Source: Cryptomeria japonica
Taxonomy: Eukaryota; Streptophyta; Pinopsida; Cupressales; Cupressaceae
Direction: 5' to 3'
Assembly: GCF_030272615.1 (NCBI RefSeq)
Contig: NC_081408.1
Coordinates: 63,794,614 to 63,858,613, forward strand
DNA length: 64,000 bases
Shown here: positions 12,746-25,053 of the stretch, piece by piece
How the letters are laid out: every line of letters begins with the position of its first letter
How positions within the stretch are numbered: the stretch's first letter is position 1
Program-made: the position numbers and the translations under genes
The notes under the pieces: model-generated
Databases searched by the model: none
What the model saw: the letters and a program-made list of their open reading frames with translations, nothing else
What the model was told of the DNA's origin: nothing

Positions 12746-12883
12746 AATATCATGGATAAGGGTCAATTACCCCTAGATTTGTCTCATTAGTTAGACCACT
12801 TAGTGGATCTTGACACGGTTGTTTGATGCCCTTGCTTTGTACTTGTTTTGCTTTGAATAAATTTTAACCCCTCCTTTATTTTA

Positions 12884-12899
12884 AAACAGTATTGGTCCC
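12884..12899 (+). repeat. LINE target-site duplication, right copy
   Basis: AAACAGTATTGGTCCC, identical to 6795-6810. It follows the element end TTTTAAAA, so the 3' boundary may shift by an A or two. Confidence 0.9.
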
Positions 12900-14159
12900 A
12901 TACACATTGAGCTGTATTTGGTCTGTTTATTGGTCCGTCTCGCTGCAGCTCTAAGTTTTTCAAATAGTTTGATAAATGTCTTTGTTGTTTCTATCGAGTT
13001 AGTTTAATACATTTTTGAGTTGTTTATATTTCTATATAATCTTCTAATCTTGATCAATAAGAAGCCAATAAAAACCCAAACATATAATTAAATTTGTAAC
13101 ATAAAAATTTCCACACCGATAATTGCAATGAACAGTGACCCATTGATTGTATGTTACTGTTGTACAGCTTGCAAATGTGCTACAGCCTGGAATTACTGGA
13201 TGACTTGTGAAGATAGATTCCAATACACATAGCTACCTTACATCACGTGACGGTATTAAATCCAAGGCTTGCATGCACAATTTGAACAAAACTAAGGAAT
13301 CTAAGCTTTGGAAGGAAGAAAAAAGTAACATTTTTTTTTCTTGAAAGAAACATAGCTATGATTGAATTGTGCCCTTGAGACAGACAAATAAAACAAAAAA
13401 AAAATCACGCTATCAAGAACACAAATAAAGATTATTTAAATGAAGAGTGGAAACACTTAACAGCTCAGAAGAAGGTTGGTCATGTTGGCTACATTCGTTT
13501 TGAGACTTCTTGCCAAGGGAAAAGAATGGCATTGGCTACAAAATATACAGCTTAGACCTCCAAAACTGACTATGGTGGAGATTTTTGGGCAAGTGCTTGA
13601 GTGATTAAGACTATTTTAACTGCAATTTGTTGACCTCTCTACATGAAAATGCGAATTGGGGTGGCAGATCCTTTTTATGTAATAAACACTCTTAATGACA
13701 TGGAATCTACGTGTAATTGAGTGAATGATTCAATGGGGGAGAAAGATGGTGCATGTAATAAAACTTGTATAGATGATATACAACATGTAGATATATTTTA
13801 TGTTAAATAAAAAAATTCAATGCATTTCTCTCACAATCATATCCCACACTTTGTATCGACTGTTTCTGTAATGTTCTTCTACAGCATCTGTACGTTTTGA
13901 AAACGAATCCTTGAAATATTATGAAATAATCCTCTGAGTGTAGTGCATTTTGCTATATAGAGATACATAAAAGGACCAAGAGAGATAATAACCATGCTAG
14001 AACATAGGAAAAAGCATGTCCATATGACAAGTTGACTGTAAGCTCTGTATTGAGCTGATTTCCAATAACTCTGATGTAAGCAATTTGATCACTAGTGCTT
14101 TCTTCCTGCATTCCACTGTAGATGATGATATCAAGTTGGTCATGTGCAGGATGAAGGCC
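12900..14159. other. Upstream region of the SWEET gene, no gene recognised
   Basis: AT-rich spacer between the LINE and the SWEET promoter. Includes an A-rich tract at 13385-13405 and several TTGAC-type words (e.g. 14031) that could be W-box cores but are expected by chance. No coding sequence or TE end identified. Confidence 0.5.
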
Positions 14160-14167
14160 TATAAAAG
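14160..14167 (+). promoter_or_regulatory. Candidate TATA box of the SWEET gene
   Basis: TATAAAAG, 112 nt upstream of the ATG at 14279. It is followed by a pyrimidine-rich leader (CTCTTCACAACTTCATCTCTTCTTG), typical of a plant transcription start region. The transcription start itself is not mapped. Confidence 0.6.
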
Positions 14168-14278
14168 AACCTAAAAATCTTTGTGCTCTTCACAACTTCA
14201 TCTCTTCTTGTGCTGCCTTCAATTTGCATAAGATTATTTTCTTTTGAGTACTCCAAAGATAGTTTCGTCTTTTGTTCA

Positions 14279-16350
14279 ATGGCCTTTCCTCTGAAGCTTG
14301 TGGTCGGAATTATGGGTAAGCCATCCAGACCACTATTTTATGAAATATAACTATAATCTGGATCACCCTGTATATCTGAACTTTTTTCTATCCTAATTCG
14401 ATTTCAAGACTTTAAAAATGGGACTAGAATAGGAGATAAAAGCCTGTGTACGACCAGAATAGAATTTCTAACTTTTTTGGGTTGGTCCTATAATTGTACT
14501 CTATATTTTAGACAAGAACAGTGGAGGCTATTAGGTTTTGCATGATACATTTTCATCCTCAAGGTAGAGTGAATCGGTGATTACTAATCAATATTTGGCT
14601 TTTAAAATGGTCGGTTGATAATGGCTAGAACACAAGTTTTTACTTTGAGGTTTACACTGTAAAACTTCCACAAAACTTGCATCATAAAAGAATAACCTCT
14701 TCTTAACCCCCAAGGGATTATTTTGCTTGCTCTGTATGTGGGTTTTGTTGCGTATCTGCTCCCCGTTTTGATTTGCATGTACAATTTTTGCTATAAATTT
14801 CTTTCTGATTTGTATATACAAGTTTCTCTGTAGGTTTTCTGCTCATTTTTATGTGCAAGTTTTCTCTATAGGTTTCCTGCTCATTTTTATGTGCAAGTTT
14901 TGTTGTGTATTTGTGGAGTTGTCGCTCATTTGCATGTGCAGGTTTTAATGTGTACTAGTTGATTTTCGTTAAGTTGGTTTTATATGAGAGTGCAAACTGA
15001 TGTTTCTTGGTGGTCTGCGGTTCAGGAAATATAACTTCACTGGCACTTTACCTGTCACCTATGTAAGTACAGCGCACATCAGATTTGTCTCAGTCAGCAA
15101 CTTTGATATCAACATTCTTCTTGTTGCATGACACTGAAAACTTGTCTTATATTTATGAGCATAATTAACATGTGAGCTTATATATAAGTATTAATATATT
15201 TGGAAATGGCAGGAAAACATTCTGGGGGATATATAAGCTTAAGTCTACCCAAGAGTATTCAGGGCTTCCATATGCCTGTACCTTGTTCAACTGTTGTCTT
15301 TGGGCACTTTACGGAGCCCCATTTGTTAAACCTCACAGTACTTTGCTGCTCACGATCAATGGTGCAGGCATTTTCTTGGAGATATTTTATCTGCTGTCCT
15401 TTCTGACATTTGCCTCCAGGAAAGAAAAGGTAACTCATTGTGACAGCTACGTGTTTGTAATTGAAGGCCGTTTGGTGGCTACTAGATCACATGCAATAAG
15501 CTAAATACATAGTTGTAGTTTTTCTCACACTAATTCCTTCAATTTATTTGGCAGGTAAAAACGGCGCGGTTAGCCATTGCAATGATGGCTGCTTTTGTCA
15601 TCGTAGTTGTAGTTACTATTTATGTGCTGCACACATACAATGCCAGACAGTTACTGGTTGGCACTTTAGGTGTGATCCTTTCCATTGCTATGTATGCCTC
15701 CCCATTATCTGTCGTGGTAAGTTATGAATCTTATGTTCTTCTTAATTTAGATTGCTATGAAAACTGTACAAAAGAAAAAAATACATCTAAAAGTTTAGTT
15801 TCTACCCAAATTAATAAAATTGAGAAAAAAAATTGGTCTCTACCCAAAATATAAGGCCTAATTAGGAGATGAATTCATCCTTTCATGAATGTTGATGGGT
15901 TTCTGTATATTTTGCAGCGAGCTGTTATCAAAACCAAAAGTGTTAAGTACATGCCATTTTTTATCTCGCTATTCACCACTCTAAATGCACTTGTCTGGTC
16001 TGTATACTCTGTAATGGCCAAGGATATCTTTATAGCTGTAAGCTCTCTTTTCGTATTGCCATTTCCAAGTATAGTTTTCATGTAATTTCTGGCAGGGACT
16101 ATGCACCTTTTTTCTGATTGAATGACTCTCTTTTTGGCAGGTGCCCAATGGCATTGGTTTCCTCCTAGGAATAGCTCAGCTCGTTGTTTACTACATTTAC
16201 AGAAGCCAAGAGCCTGTTTTACCTGTAGCTACTAAGCTTCACAAACTTCCTGAAACCAAAAAGACAGATAATATATTTGATCTGCCTATCGATATAAAGG
16301 AGGTGGAAGCCACAGATGTTGTCAAAGTGGCAGCAGTGAATCAAGTTTGA
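14279..16350 (+). CDS. SWEET bidirectional sugar transporter (MtN3/saliva family), six exons, clade I-like
   Basis: Exons by consensus GT-AG sites: 14279-14315, 15026-15062, 15213-15429, 15555-15716, 15918-16037, 16141-16350. They join without a stop into 260 codons, the normal SWEET length. SWEETs are seven-helix uniporters moving mono- or disaccharides down their gradient across the plasma membrane or tonoplast, as two MtN3 triple-helix bundles joined by helix 4. Visible: the four conserved prolines (P24, P44, P147, P164), the pocket asparagines (N74 in TIN, N194 in PNG), W178, the KST and KTKSVKYMPF motifs, and a polar C-terminal tail of about 45 residues. The GLPYACTLFNC and ILSIAMYASPLS segments look most like SWEET1-type (clade I) proteins. 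By ungapped hand alignment the position of AtSWEET1 Ser54 is Trp55 here, which may affect substrate choice. The nearest genes are all TE remnants; this is the only intact gene seen. Confidence 0.93.
14766..14942 (+). repeat. Degenerate minisatellite in SWEET intron 1
   Basis: About four imperfect copies of a 40-50 bp unit built around ATGTGCAAGTTTTCTCTATAG followed by GTTTCCTGCTCATTTTT. The two middle copies (about 14825-14905) are nearly identical. It lies inside the 710-bp first intron, well away from both splice sites. Confidence 0.7.
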
Positions 16351-16584
16351 TTTCCTTCTCATTGTTCACTGATTAACAAGGTCTATACAGCCTCCTCAGA
16401 CTATTACACTATGTTCAATTGCATGAGAATCAGCATTAGCAGATGAGAGGAGGAACAAGGCGAAATACTAAATGAACCAGTACCTATGTAAAATATAGAG
16501 AGAGTTTAGCCCTTGGCGGGCCTGATTATAACCTTTTAATTCCTATTTTTTAAAATATAGCTAATTTCCTTGGCAGTGCAATTC

Positions 16585-16590
16585 AATAAA
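16585..16590 (+). promoter_or_regulatory. Candidate polyadenylation signal of the SWEET gene
   Basis: AATAAA 235 nt after the stop codon, in a T-rich context. Plant poly(A) signals are loose, so this is a plausible rather than certain end of the transcript. Confidence 0.4.
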
Positions 16591-17643
16591 TTCTAAGTAC
16601 TAGGTTCCATGGTTGCATGAATATGCAGTTCTGTGTCTACTTTATTCTTAGTCATTTGGAGCTATTTATTCTTAGTCATTTGGAGCTATTTATTATATTA
16701 GCGTTCTCTTTATTTTAAATATTTTTGTTATTATAATTTTATCTATTTTGAATATTGTATATGTATTCAATTTTCATGTTGGTTGAGATGTCCAAAATAT
16801 AATTGATACTAATTGAACAAAACAAAATACTTTTAAAATGTGCATTATAAAAAAACTTTAAGATATCATTAGAATATCTCATAACATCATCATAAAGAGC
16901 GTTATTTATAAAACTTTAGAATAGTCAAGAGTAGCTAAAATATTTTTGGATTAGAGACATCTCTATATCTAAAGCCTTCCATTTCTTTTGGTCATTTTTA
17001 ATTATTCATTGTGAAAAACCTAAACAAGAGATTCTACTAGAGAACAAGATGAAAATATTTTTTTCTAAAAATCAATGACATATAGGAAGAGTAACTATTG
17101 GAAAATAACTTTAAGAACTAACTTAGAATCTCATTTGAAACTTTAAGAATATATGAACTATTTACTTATAATCATTATATAATGAAAAAATAATTCATAC
17201 TCATATCAATTCTCATTTTATATTTTCTCCATTTTGAAGAAATACTTTGATATATAAATATATTGACAATGTGTTTTGTAATCTTATACAAATTTGGCTC
17301 CCTCGGTAGGCTATGCTATCCAACTACTAGATTATACATCTATTTCTACAATTACCACTTAATTAATTTAGCCTGTTTATAGACCCTCATACGTGTTCAC
17401 TTGATTATCACACCTGCACTCACACTTAACTCCATGCACACATCATACACCAATGTCTAGCCCTTTTTCTAGCCCTTTTTGTATCTGATAATAGCTTGCA
17501 ATTATGAGGTTACTCTCATGGTAAAATAATTGTTCCACCCAAACTTAAATTATTAAAATAAATTATATCTTACCTCTAGCCTAGGGCCAAATAATACAAC
17601 TTGCATGTTTTGCTTCTATGTTCTTATATCTAAATCTACTCAA

Positions 17644-17959
17644 TTTCTTTTGTTCTAATAATTTTTTAATCCATTAATAATTGAATATCACTTTAATTTA
17701 CACACTTTTGATGCACTACAATGGATCTAATTATGCACAAGAATTGTACAAGAATTTGCATTATTGGATATTATTATACTAAATCATTTTCAATTTTTAA
17801 GTTTCTTTTGTTCTGATAATTTTGTAATCCATGAATAATTGAATATCACTTTAATTTACACACTTTTGATGCACTACAATGGATCTAATTATGCACAAGA
17901 ATTGTACAAGAATTTGCATTATTAGATATTATTATACTAAATCATTATCAATTTTTAAG
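17644..17959 (+). repeat. Tandem duplication, two copies of 158 bp
   Basis: Copy 1 (17644-17801) and copy 2 (17802-17959) start TTTCTTTTGTTCT and end CAATTTTTAAG, with only a handful of substitutions between them. The high similarity indicates a recent duplication compared with other repeats here. No coding potential. Confidence 0.9.
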
Positions 17960-18649
17960 ATTGATTTGGAATTATAATCCCTTAAAGTATTTTTAGGCAT
18001 TACAAGGTATTTAATGATTTCAAAAAATACATAAGAAATCAACAAATCAACAAACATCAAGCATAATAGAAAATAAAAGTTCACAAATCACACATAACAA
18101 ATTTATAGGGGTCAATTCCAAGTTTCCAGTCTAACATTTTTCCTTACATAGTGAGAAACAAATATTAGATTTTTTAGATGGCTGACTAATGTAGCATACA
18201 CTATTCTATAGATTGAGTGAAACGCCCTTCCTTGATCCATCCTCTGTGATTGGATTTGAGCTTTCCCTTATGTGCAAGGATTTTAATTATTTTGTGGGGC
18301 GGAGGATACCGGTATTAGTTTTGGGGCTAGCCTAAGTAAATATTCTTTTATATGTTAAACTATTTGGATGCCGGTATTAGATGTTAGGATTTCTTGTTGA
18401 ATAGTTATATATTTATTTTCTAATGTTCTGAGTTGCTCGGAACGAGTCTTAGGGGTTTCATAGTAAATCATTCTCCTCTTGAATATTAGGAGATCAATAT
18501 TCAGGATTGGATTTCTCTCTGTTATTAGTATTAATAATAGTTATGTTAATAAAATATAATTTGTAGTGTTTTAAAAAAAAAATAACCACCAACACACTTT
18601 TATATTTTCATTCTAATAGTAACCCTATATTAATTATTATTACTTTCTG

Positions 18650-18870
18650 AAATCTTACTAAATGAAGCAGTGAATTTTAAACCTAAAAACATGACTTATA
18701 TTATTTGCCCAAATCAAGATCAGATTCTACCATGGTATGAATATCAATACATTATTAATTACCTAACCCTAATAACATGGCATATATTATTTGCCCAAAT
18801 CAATAATATTAAAGTTATTTTTATGTTTTCAAATTTATTCATCCAATAAACAAATATTTAAAATTTATAT
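18650..18870 (+). repeat. Flanking duplication, left copy
   Basis: Shares ordered segments (CTAAATGA, ACTTATATTATTTGCCC, CCCTAATAACAT, CAATAATATTAAAGTTATT, CAAATTTATT, AATAAACAAATATTTAA) with 25280-25515 on the other side of the minus-strand LINE. Without the LINE the copies would lie about 0.6 kb apart, so the LINE landed between two copies of an older local duplication. Confidence 0.7.
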
Positions 18871-18951
18871 CTACATTTTTAAAGTCTTATATTATATAAA
18901 TAAATAAACACATATATAATCAAAATATATAAATTAATAATATTATTTTAG

Positions 18952-18968
18952 TTACTTTCATACAATTT
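18952..18968 (+). repeat. Target-site duplication of the minus-strand LINE, left copy
   Basis: TTACTTTCATACAATTT, identical over 17 bp to 25004-25020. It marks the 3' end of the minus-strand LINE. Confidence 0.9.
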
Positions 18969-19097
18969 TTATATTAAGAATAAGGAGATCACAAAGTCAA
19001 CAAATACCACCGAGAATCAAAGTATCAGAGGATAAAAAGACGAATGCTATGCACAACCAGACTGATACAAAAACTGGACTAGGGCAGAAAACAACAT

Positions 19098-22000
19098 CTA
19101 ATGCAGCACATCTTCAAAAGAGTCCACCCACGCAGTCCACCCCGAAGCACCTTCCATCCAAACCAAGTTCTTTTGATCTTGGATTTGCTTCCGCATGTAT
19201 AACATCTCTCCAGTAGTACACTGAGGGTTTCTTTTAATTTCCTTGCAGATGCCATCAAAAGTAAGGTTGAAATTGCAAATATTGTCCAGGTGCAGCCTCC
19301 AGAAGTATCCATTCTTAACTTCGTTAGTAAAGAACGTAGCATGTCCATCCCTAAGCAACCTTTTGAACTTAGCTTTGTTAACCGTCATAGTAATTTGAAT
19401 CTGTGAAAAAAAATTGAAATAAGTGAGACTTCGAAAAGACTCAGTAAGCAATCTAGGGACATTTTGAAATCTTTCTTCATTTCTGCACTTCCAAATTTGC
19501 CACAAAATGTTAGCTGAGAGAATATCCCAGAACATATTAACATCTTTTTTAATATTAAAAATAAAGCTAGTAATAACTTCAAGAATATTGAAGGAAGCAG
19601 GGATAGAAATACCAAACATCAACCAAACCTCTTTAGCAAAAGAGCACTCAAAGAATATATGTCTTCCCATTTCTGGGGTTTTGCAAATGCTGCACATGTT
19701 AGTCTCAGAGAAGTAATTCCTAATAGGAAGTTTATTAAGAATAAGTAACCATTTAAAGAATTTGATTTTAGGATCTATAGAACTTTTCCAGAGATTGTCA
19801 AAAATCTTATTCCAAGAATGAACATCCAAATTAACATACCAAGTATCATTAATGTGCTTGATAATGTCATTATTGTTGTTAATGATGGAGTAAATGTTTT
19901 TAGATTTAAGCCTGGAAATGATAATACCACCAGGCCATTTGATTTTCTAATAACTATTAGAATCAACATGGCAAACATTAGGAATACTCCTGTTGGCCCT
20001 AACAATCATATTATACGTTCTCTTATGAGAATTTAAGAGATTAAATTTACTTTTAAGCTCATCCCAATGAATAAGCCTGTCATTTTCAAAAATATCAATA
20101 AGCTGCTTGATCCCAAGGTTAGCGCAGCATTTGGCAGAACAGCCTTGGGTAAGGGCAAGGGGCTTATTGCCAAGCTTAAGGTTCCACCAAATGGACCTCT
20201 CACCATGGAGGGTCTTATCATCAAAACAATCCTTATTCTTAATGAATTGCCTAACATGGTTCCAAGCTTTCCAGATAGACTTGAACACAGCCAAGCCTTG
20301 AACAATGATAGGGAATTCACTACAAATAAGATCAGTAAGAGAGAGATTTTTCCAAAATTTAGCGTTCTTAGGATAACCCCTTTCAATATTGTTACGAATA
20401 AGAACTCTCCAAGGGTCATCCCCCTCCAAGGCATGAAAGATCCATTTGGAGGCCAAAGCAAGACCACTTAGTCTTAGGTCTTTAAGCCCCAAGCCCCCAA
20501 AGAGTTTATCCACATGACACCAACTCCATTTAATAGAGTGAGCCTTGTTATTTCCTTTCCCATCCGACCAGAGATACTTCCTGGTAGCCTTTTGAATTTC
20601 CATAACTTGGTAATCATTAAACATCCAAGCCGAAGCATAGTAAATATTGTAAGAAGAGAGAATCTTTTGACAAACTTGCACTCTACCTGCAAAAGACAGA
20701 GACCTATTATGCCACTTATTCAACTTATTATGAATCTTATCTTTAACCCAACTCCACATATCTTTCAAAGAAGGATCGACAGAAAAGGGAATACCCAAGT
20801 ATCTAACAATATTTGAGGGACCACCCCACTGAAATTCAAACTTACTGAACCAATCAGGAGGATGGTTATTCCATCCAAGACAAATAGACTTGGACTGGGA
20901 TAACTTAGCTCCAGAAATCTTACAGAAAAAATTGAGTTTATGAGTCATAGCAACAAAGTTATCTTTAGAAACCTCATGAAAGAGAGAAGTATCATCAGCA
21001 AACTGGCAATTAATAAGCTCCTTGTTATCAGGAAGAGTGATGCCTTTGATAGTAGGGGATAAGGTGTTATCCCTAATAATATAGAATAGAGCTTTAGAAG
21101 CAATAACAAAAAGGGCAAGGCAAGCAAACAGCCTTGTCTAATAGACCTACCTAATGGAAAAGGGGCTGATAAAGAACCATTAATATCAATTTGGGCATGA
21201 GCATCTCTAAGAAGCATTTTAACAATGTCACAGAAGAAGGAAGGGAAGCCAAAAGCATCAAGCATCATACTAATAAAGCCCCATTCAATTCTATCATAAG
21301 CTTTTTCAAAGTCCAGTAAAAACATAGCAACATTCTGATTAGTATGCTTAGCCCAATTGAGGGCTTCCCAACTAGTAATCAAGTTCTCAAGAATATATCT
21401 TCCTTTAACAAAACCAATTTGGGTAGGGCAAACAAATTTAGGAAGAACAGTTTCCAACCTTCGAGACATGATTTTGGCAAGAATCTTTTAAGAAACATTT
21501 AAAAGAGTTATAGGTCTCCAATTTTTAAAAGAGCTTTATCACTTTCTTTAGGGATGAGCTTGATGATCCCAGAATTAATCTCCCTACCCAAAGTACCGAC
21601 ACCAATAGCTTCATTATAGATGTTAAGAAGGTCTTTGCAGATCCACTTAATATTGGCTTTATAAAACTCCACGGGGAGCCCATCGGGTCCTGGAGCTTTA
21701 TCATTGCTAAGAGAATTGATAGATTTTTCAATTTCCTCCAAAGATATAGGTTGTTCAAGAACAGAAGGAACATTATCCAAAATTCTTTTGGGGATAAGGT
21801 TCTTACATTGATCTCTAAGAGTCCTAGCTTCCTGAGAATCTTCAGAGGTGAAGAGCTCTTCATGAAAAAGAGCAAATTCTTTTTTAATATCATCAATATT
21901 AGAAACCATTTGATTATTAAAGAGTAATTTATCAATAGTCTCTTTAGCCTGTTTCTATTTAATGAGATTGAAAAAGAATTTACTACCTCTATCACCAAAT

Positions 22001-23130
22001 TGAAGCCAGTGGGCTCTAGAGTGAATTCTGGCTCCTAAAGCTTTCTGATGTTGATGTTTTCTCAGCTCATTTTTAGCATAAGCTAGTTGATGGCAGAGAT
22101 AGGGATCATCATGATTACTTTAGATAGCCATCTCAGCATTGTATAAGTTATTGTTAAGCTAGGACTCCTTATGTCTATAATCCTTGGCCTTCTTTTGGCC
22201 AACCGTTCTTAACAAATTCTGCCAGGTAGGAATGTCTAAGTTCCACCTATCGATAAAGGATAATGAGGGGTACTGAGATTCATTAATAAATCTAATAATT
22301 GAAATAACAGCAAGAATGTCTTCATCTTTCAACAAGCTAGTATTGAGAATGAATTTATTATTAGCCTTATTACCACACGAAGGGGAGCGACCAAGATTGA
22401 TAGAAATATAGATCGGGTGATGATCCGAAAGAGTAGTAGGAGAGACCAAAACAATATTATTAAGTTTATCCGGGATCACAGAGAAGAAAATATGATTAAG
22501 ATAGAAACGGTCCAATCTAGAATAGATTCTAGCTTGACCTTTCTGATAATTGCACCAAGTAAACCAGAGCCCAAGATTATTGTGCTTATTCCTAGATAAC
22601 GGATCAAATAGAGATTTAGAACATTTAAAATTATTCCAAGCAAGCCTTTCTTGCTCTTTCCAGGAGAAGGGGAGACCCCCCATCTTATCTTCTTGACTTT
22701 CAATCATACTAAAATCACCACCAAACATCCAAGGAATATCTGGAACTAAACAGAGCCAAGACCAAAAATTGGATCTTTCATTATAATGATTGGCAGCATA
22801 AATAGAGAAAATACCAAATTCCATATCATTATGTTTAAAAAATAACCAAATAGCTCTGTTACAGGGGGAAAAGCTAAAGCCCTTAATTTTAGGTCCCCAT
22901 TTAGGGCTAACCAAAATCGCAACTCCTCCTTTCCCCTGAGGGTGGTTAGTGCAAAATTTGAGAGCATCTTTCTAGATATAGTTTAAATTGGATTCAAGAG
23001 TGAATCTAGTAGATTTGATTTCTTGCAACATCATAATATCTAAATTATTCATAGTACTGAGAAAGTTTTTAACCACAAATTTTCTATCAGGACATTCAAG
23101 TCCTCGGATATTCCATGAAATACACTTCAT
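19098..23130 (-). pseudogene. LINE ORF2: endonuclease-reverse transcriptase with zf-RVT, decayed
   Basis: Begins MKCISWNIRGLECPDR, an APE-type endonuclease N-terminus. The endonuclease continues through GGDFSMIE and SDHHPI (about 22914-22380). Next: WLQFGDRGSKFF (about 22005), KAPGPDGLPVEFY (about 21690), and the RT palm with LLDFEKAYDRIEW (about 21300) and catalytic FADD (plus-strand 20991-21002). The thumb/connection region (20948-19947) ends in a zf-RVT cluster, CSICKTPEMGRHIFFEC. The frame shifts between 21508 and 21469 and again between about 21110 and 21000; stops occur near 22976 and in 22158-21960. The protein ends at 19098 without an RNase H domain. Confidence 0.88.
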
Positions 23131-24871
23131 TGGGATAGAATTTTAGGATTGGACACATCAGAAACAACTACATCCTCCATAGGAGAGGCATCATTAGGGT
23201 TAGCTTGATTCTGCTTTTTATTATTCTTAGGTTTATTTTTTGAACCAAGCGGTCTTCCTTTCCTCTTTGCCATGAGGATGTCCTCATTATCCAAGAGTGA
23301 AGGAGAAGCCAATTCTTGTTCCACATACTAATTGGCAATAGACGATGCTGGAATGACCTCAAAGAAGAAATCATTAGAGATTTCCTTAAAATCTTTAACA
23401 GGGACCTTAGGATTAGGGGTTTTAAAAATATTTTGAGAAACCTTAGTGGTTTCTTGCATGCCCGTATCTAACAGAGGGGTAGAAAACATAGAAATTCCCT
23501 GCCCATTTTTATCATCCAGAGGGATAGAGGACTTTGTAGAGTCCTGAACCTTATCCATCAATTTTACTGATGAAGGAGGCGGGAGTATTTTTGAAGCCGC
23601 ATTATTTCTGTTAGATCTATTTTTTCTCTTTTTTGTAACTTCTTGAAATCCATCGGCATCCACAATGCCAGTAACAACCTCATTACTAAAAGTAGGTAAC
23701 GACAAGGAGGAGGAAAGAGACTAGAAGGAATTGATAGGGGGGGCGAAGGGCTAGGCTTAACAGAGGAAGAGGGGATCAATATGGAAGTGCTATTTGATGA
23801 AGATGGGTTTTTTGGGGTTTTGCTTTTGATGATAGGGCAGTCTTTTCTCAAATGCCCCTCTTTCCTGCACAGGAAGCATACATTTAAACCCCCTAGGGTT
23901 TCGACAGGGCAGGATATCTTTTCTTTATCAATCTCAATGAAAAGTTCTTTGGGTAAATCATGACCAGGTTTTAAAGCAATAAGAACCCTAGCATCGAGAT
24001 GGGGAACCAACCTAGCTGAATTGTCCATTCGAAGAAATTTGCCAAGGGGTTCAACTAGGTAAGGAATAAATCGCCATAAAAAAGGGGGTATATTCTTAAT
24101 GAGAACCCATCTGGGGGCTAAAAGGGCAACTATCTCATCTAGGTTAGCATCAGCATTCCATGCTAGGGCTCTAAACATTGTGTTACCAACAGACTAGTAT
24201 TCCTTTTTTAAAACCGCTACCTGAGAATCATTGTTATTAAAGAAAATCACAAATAACCCCTTTTGTATCTGTCTACAAAATGAAATTTGAAAACCAAGCT
24301 TCAAATTCCAATAATTGTAAAGCCAATCTAAAAACTTTCTTGCAGGAACCTTGTCAATTTCTACTGCAGAGAAGAAAATGGCAGTGTTCCTCAATCTTTC
24401 TTTTTCCCTAATAATCTCCGCTAACATTTCTTGGTTCAGGGTAACATGAAATGAAGAATTGTCCTCAGATTGCTTACCTCCTGTTGAGATCTCATCGCAC
24501 AAAGGTGAAGTAAAACGGGCTCCAGAAACAATCGTTGGGGAGGATTTAACGACTGCCTCCAAGAAAAACCGTCACTTACCACCTGCACTGATGTTAGACC
24601 TGGAAGCATGGCTACTACTATTTCTCACACCATTATTTATGTTTGCAGAAATGAGAGTGTTATTCGGCACAAGACCAGCAGAAAACTTAAATGCAGGAGA
24701 GGAATTAGCATTTAATGAGGTCAGATCACACCTATTTCCATCTGGATTGCCATCAAGGCAGTTGCTAGAGTTCACCACCTTGCCACCCATATTACCTTCG
24801 ACTACCGCCATATTACCATTCTCTGCAGTTAGGGTGCTAGCTAGACCCATCGGCGGATCACCATCCGGCAT
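23127..24871 (-). pseudogene. LINE ORF1: DUF4283-like, CCHC knuckle, AT-hook-like tail; decayed
   Basis: ATG at 24871. The N-terminal ~100 residues are Asn/Ser/Gly-rich. The DUF4283-like region spans about 24540-23990 (LLAPRWVLIKNIPPFLWRF). One CCHC knuckle follows (CFLCRKEGHLRKDC, about 23880-23838), then a Pro/Ser-rich stretch, and a basic tail with KGRPLGSKNK, like an AT-hook and common in plant LINE ORF1. In-frame stops at 24572 and 24194, and a frameshift near 23700-23760, break it. Its TGA (23129-23127) overlaps the ORF2 ATG (23130-23128). Confidence 0.85.
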
Positions 24872-25003
24872 ACCGTCAACCGAAAAAAGAAAAGAAGGCA
24901 GAAAATCAGGGAAGTTCGCAAATATCCAAAAGCAGGGCAGACCACCTATACACCAATATACAAGTTACCCAAATATTATATTAAAGAAAAATGAACAAAT
25001 AAT

Positions 25004-25020
25004 TTACTTTCATACAATTT
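25004..25020 (+). repeat. Target-site duplication of the minus-strand LINE, right copy
   Basis: TTACTTTCATACAATTT, identical to 18952-18968. It marks the 5' end of the minus-strand LINE. Confidence 0.9.
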
Positions 25021-25053
25021 AATAATATAAAATTTTGATAATAAAATAATCTT

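Larger units (their letters stand above)
6811..12883 (+). mobile_element. Full-length plant L1-type LINE (non-LTR retrotransposon)
   Basis: A 6,073-bp element bounded by an identical 16-bp target-site duplication. In order: a comparatively G-rich 5' UTR, ORF1 (DUF4283-like plus CCHC knuckle), ORF2 (endonuclease, reverse transcriptase, zf-RVT, RNase H), a short 3' UTR and an end in TTTTAAAA rather than a long poly(A). ORF1 and ORF2 overlap by ATGA. Both frames have several stops and ORF2 has a frameshift, so the copy is dead. An intact TSD with decayed frames points to an old, full-length insertion. Confidence 0.93.
16591..18951. other. AT-rich intergenic sequence downstream of SWEET
   Basis: No gene recognised. 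Contains a 24-bp direct duplication of CTTAGTCATTTGGAGCTATT (16647 and 16671), the 158-bp tandem duplication listed separately, and a segment (about 18230-18580) ending in a run of ten A's. That segment could be a short retroposed tail, but I found no flanking duplication. Confidence 0.5.
18969..25003 (-). mobile_element. Full-length plant L1-type LINE, minus strand, second lineage
   Basis: A 6,035-bp element bounded by a 17-bp target-site duplication. Read on the minus strand: a short 5' leader (25003-24872), ORF1 with DUF4283-like region, CCHC knuckle and AT-hook-like tail, ORF2 with endonuclease, RT and zf-RVT, then a ~130-bp 3' UTR with only a short A-rich tail. Unlike the LINE at 6811-12883 it shows no RNase H domain after zf-RVT. 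Both ORFs carry stops and frameshifts, so it is inactive. Confidence 0.92.

Noticed and set aside
18230-18585. Segment ending in ten A's, considered as a truncated LINE or processed pseudogene
   Set aside because: No target-site duplication or coding similarity found around it.
24459-25022. 187-aa open frame on the plus strand
   Set aside because: It is antisense to LINE ORF1 and runs across the element boundary; a shadow.
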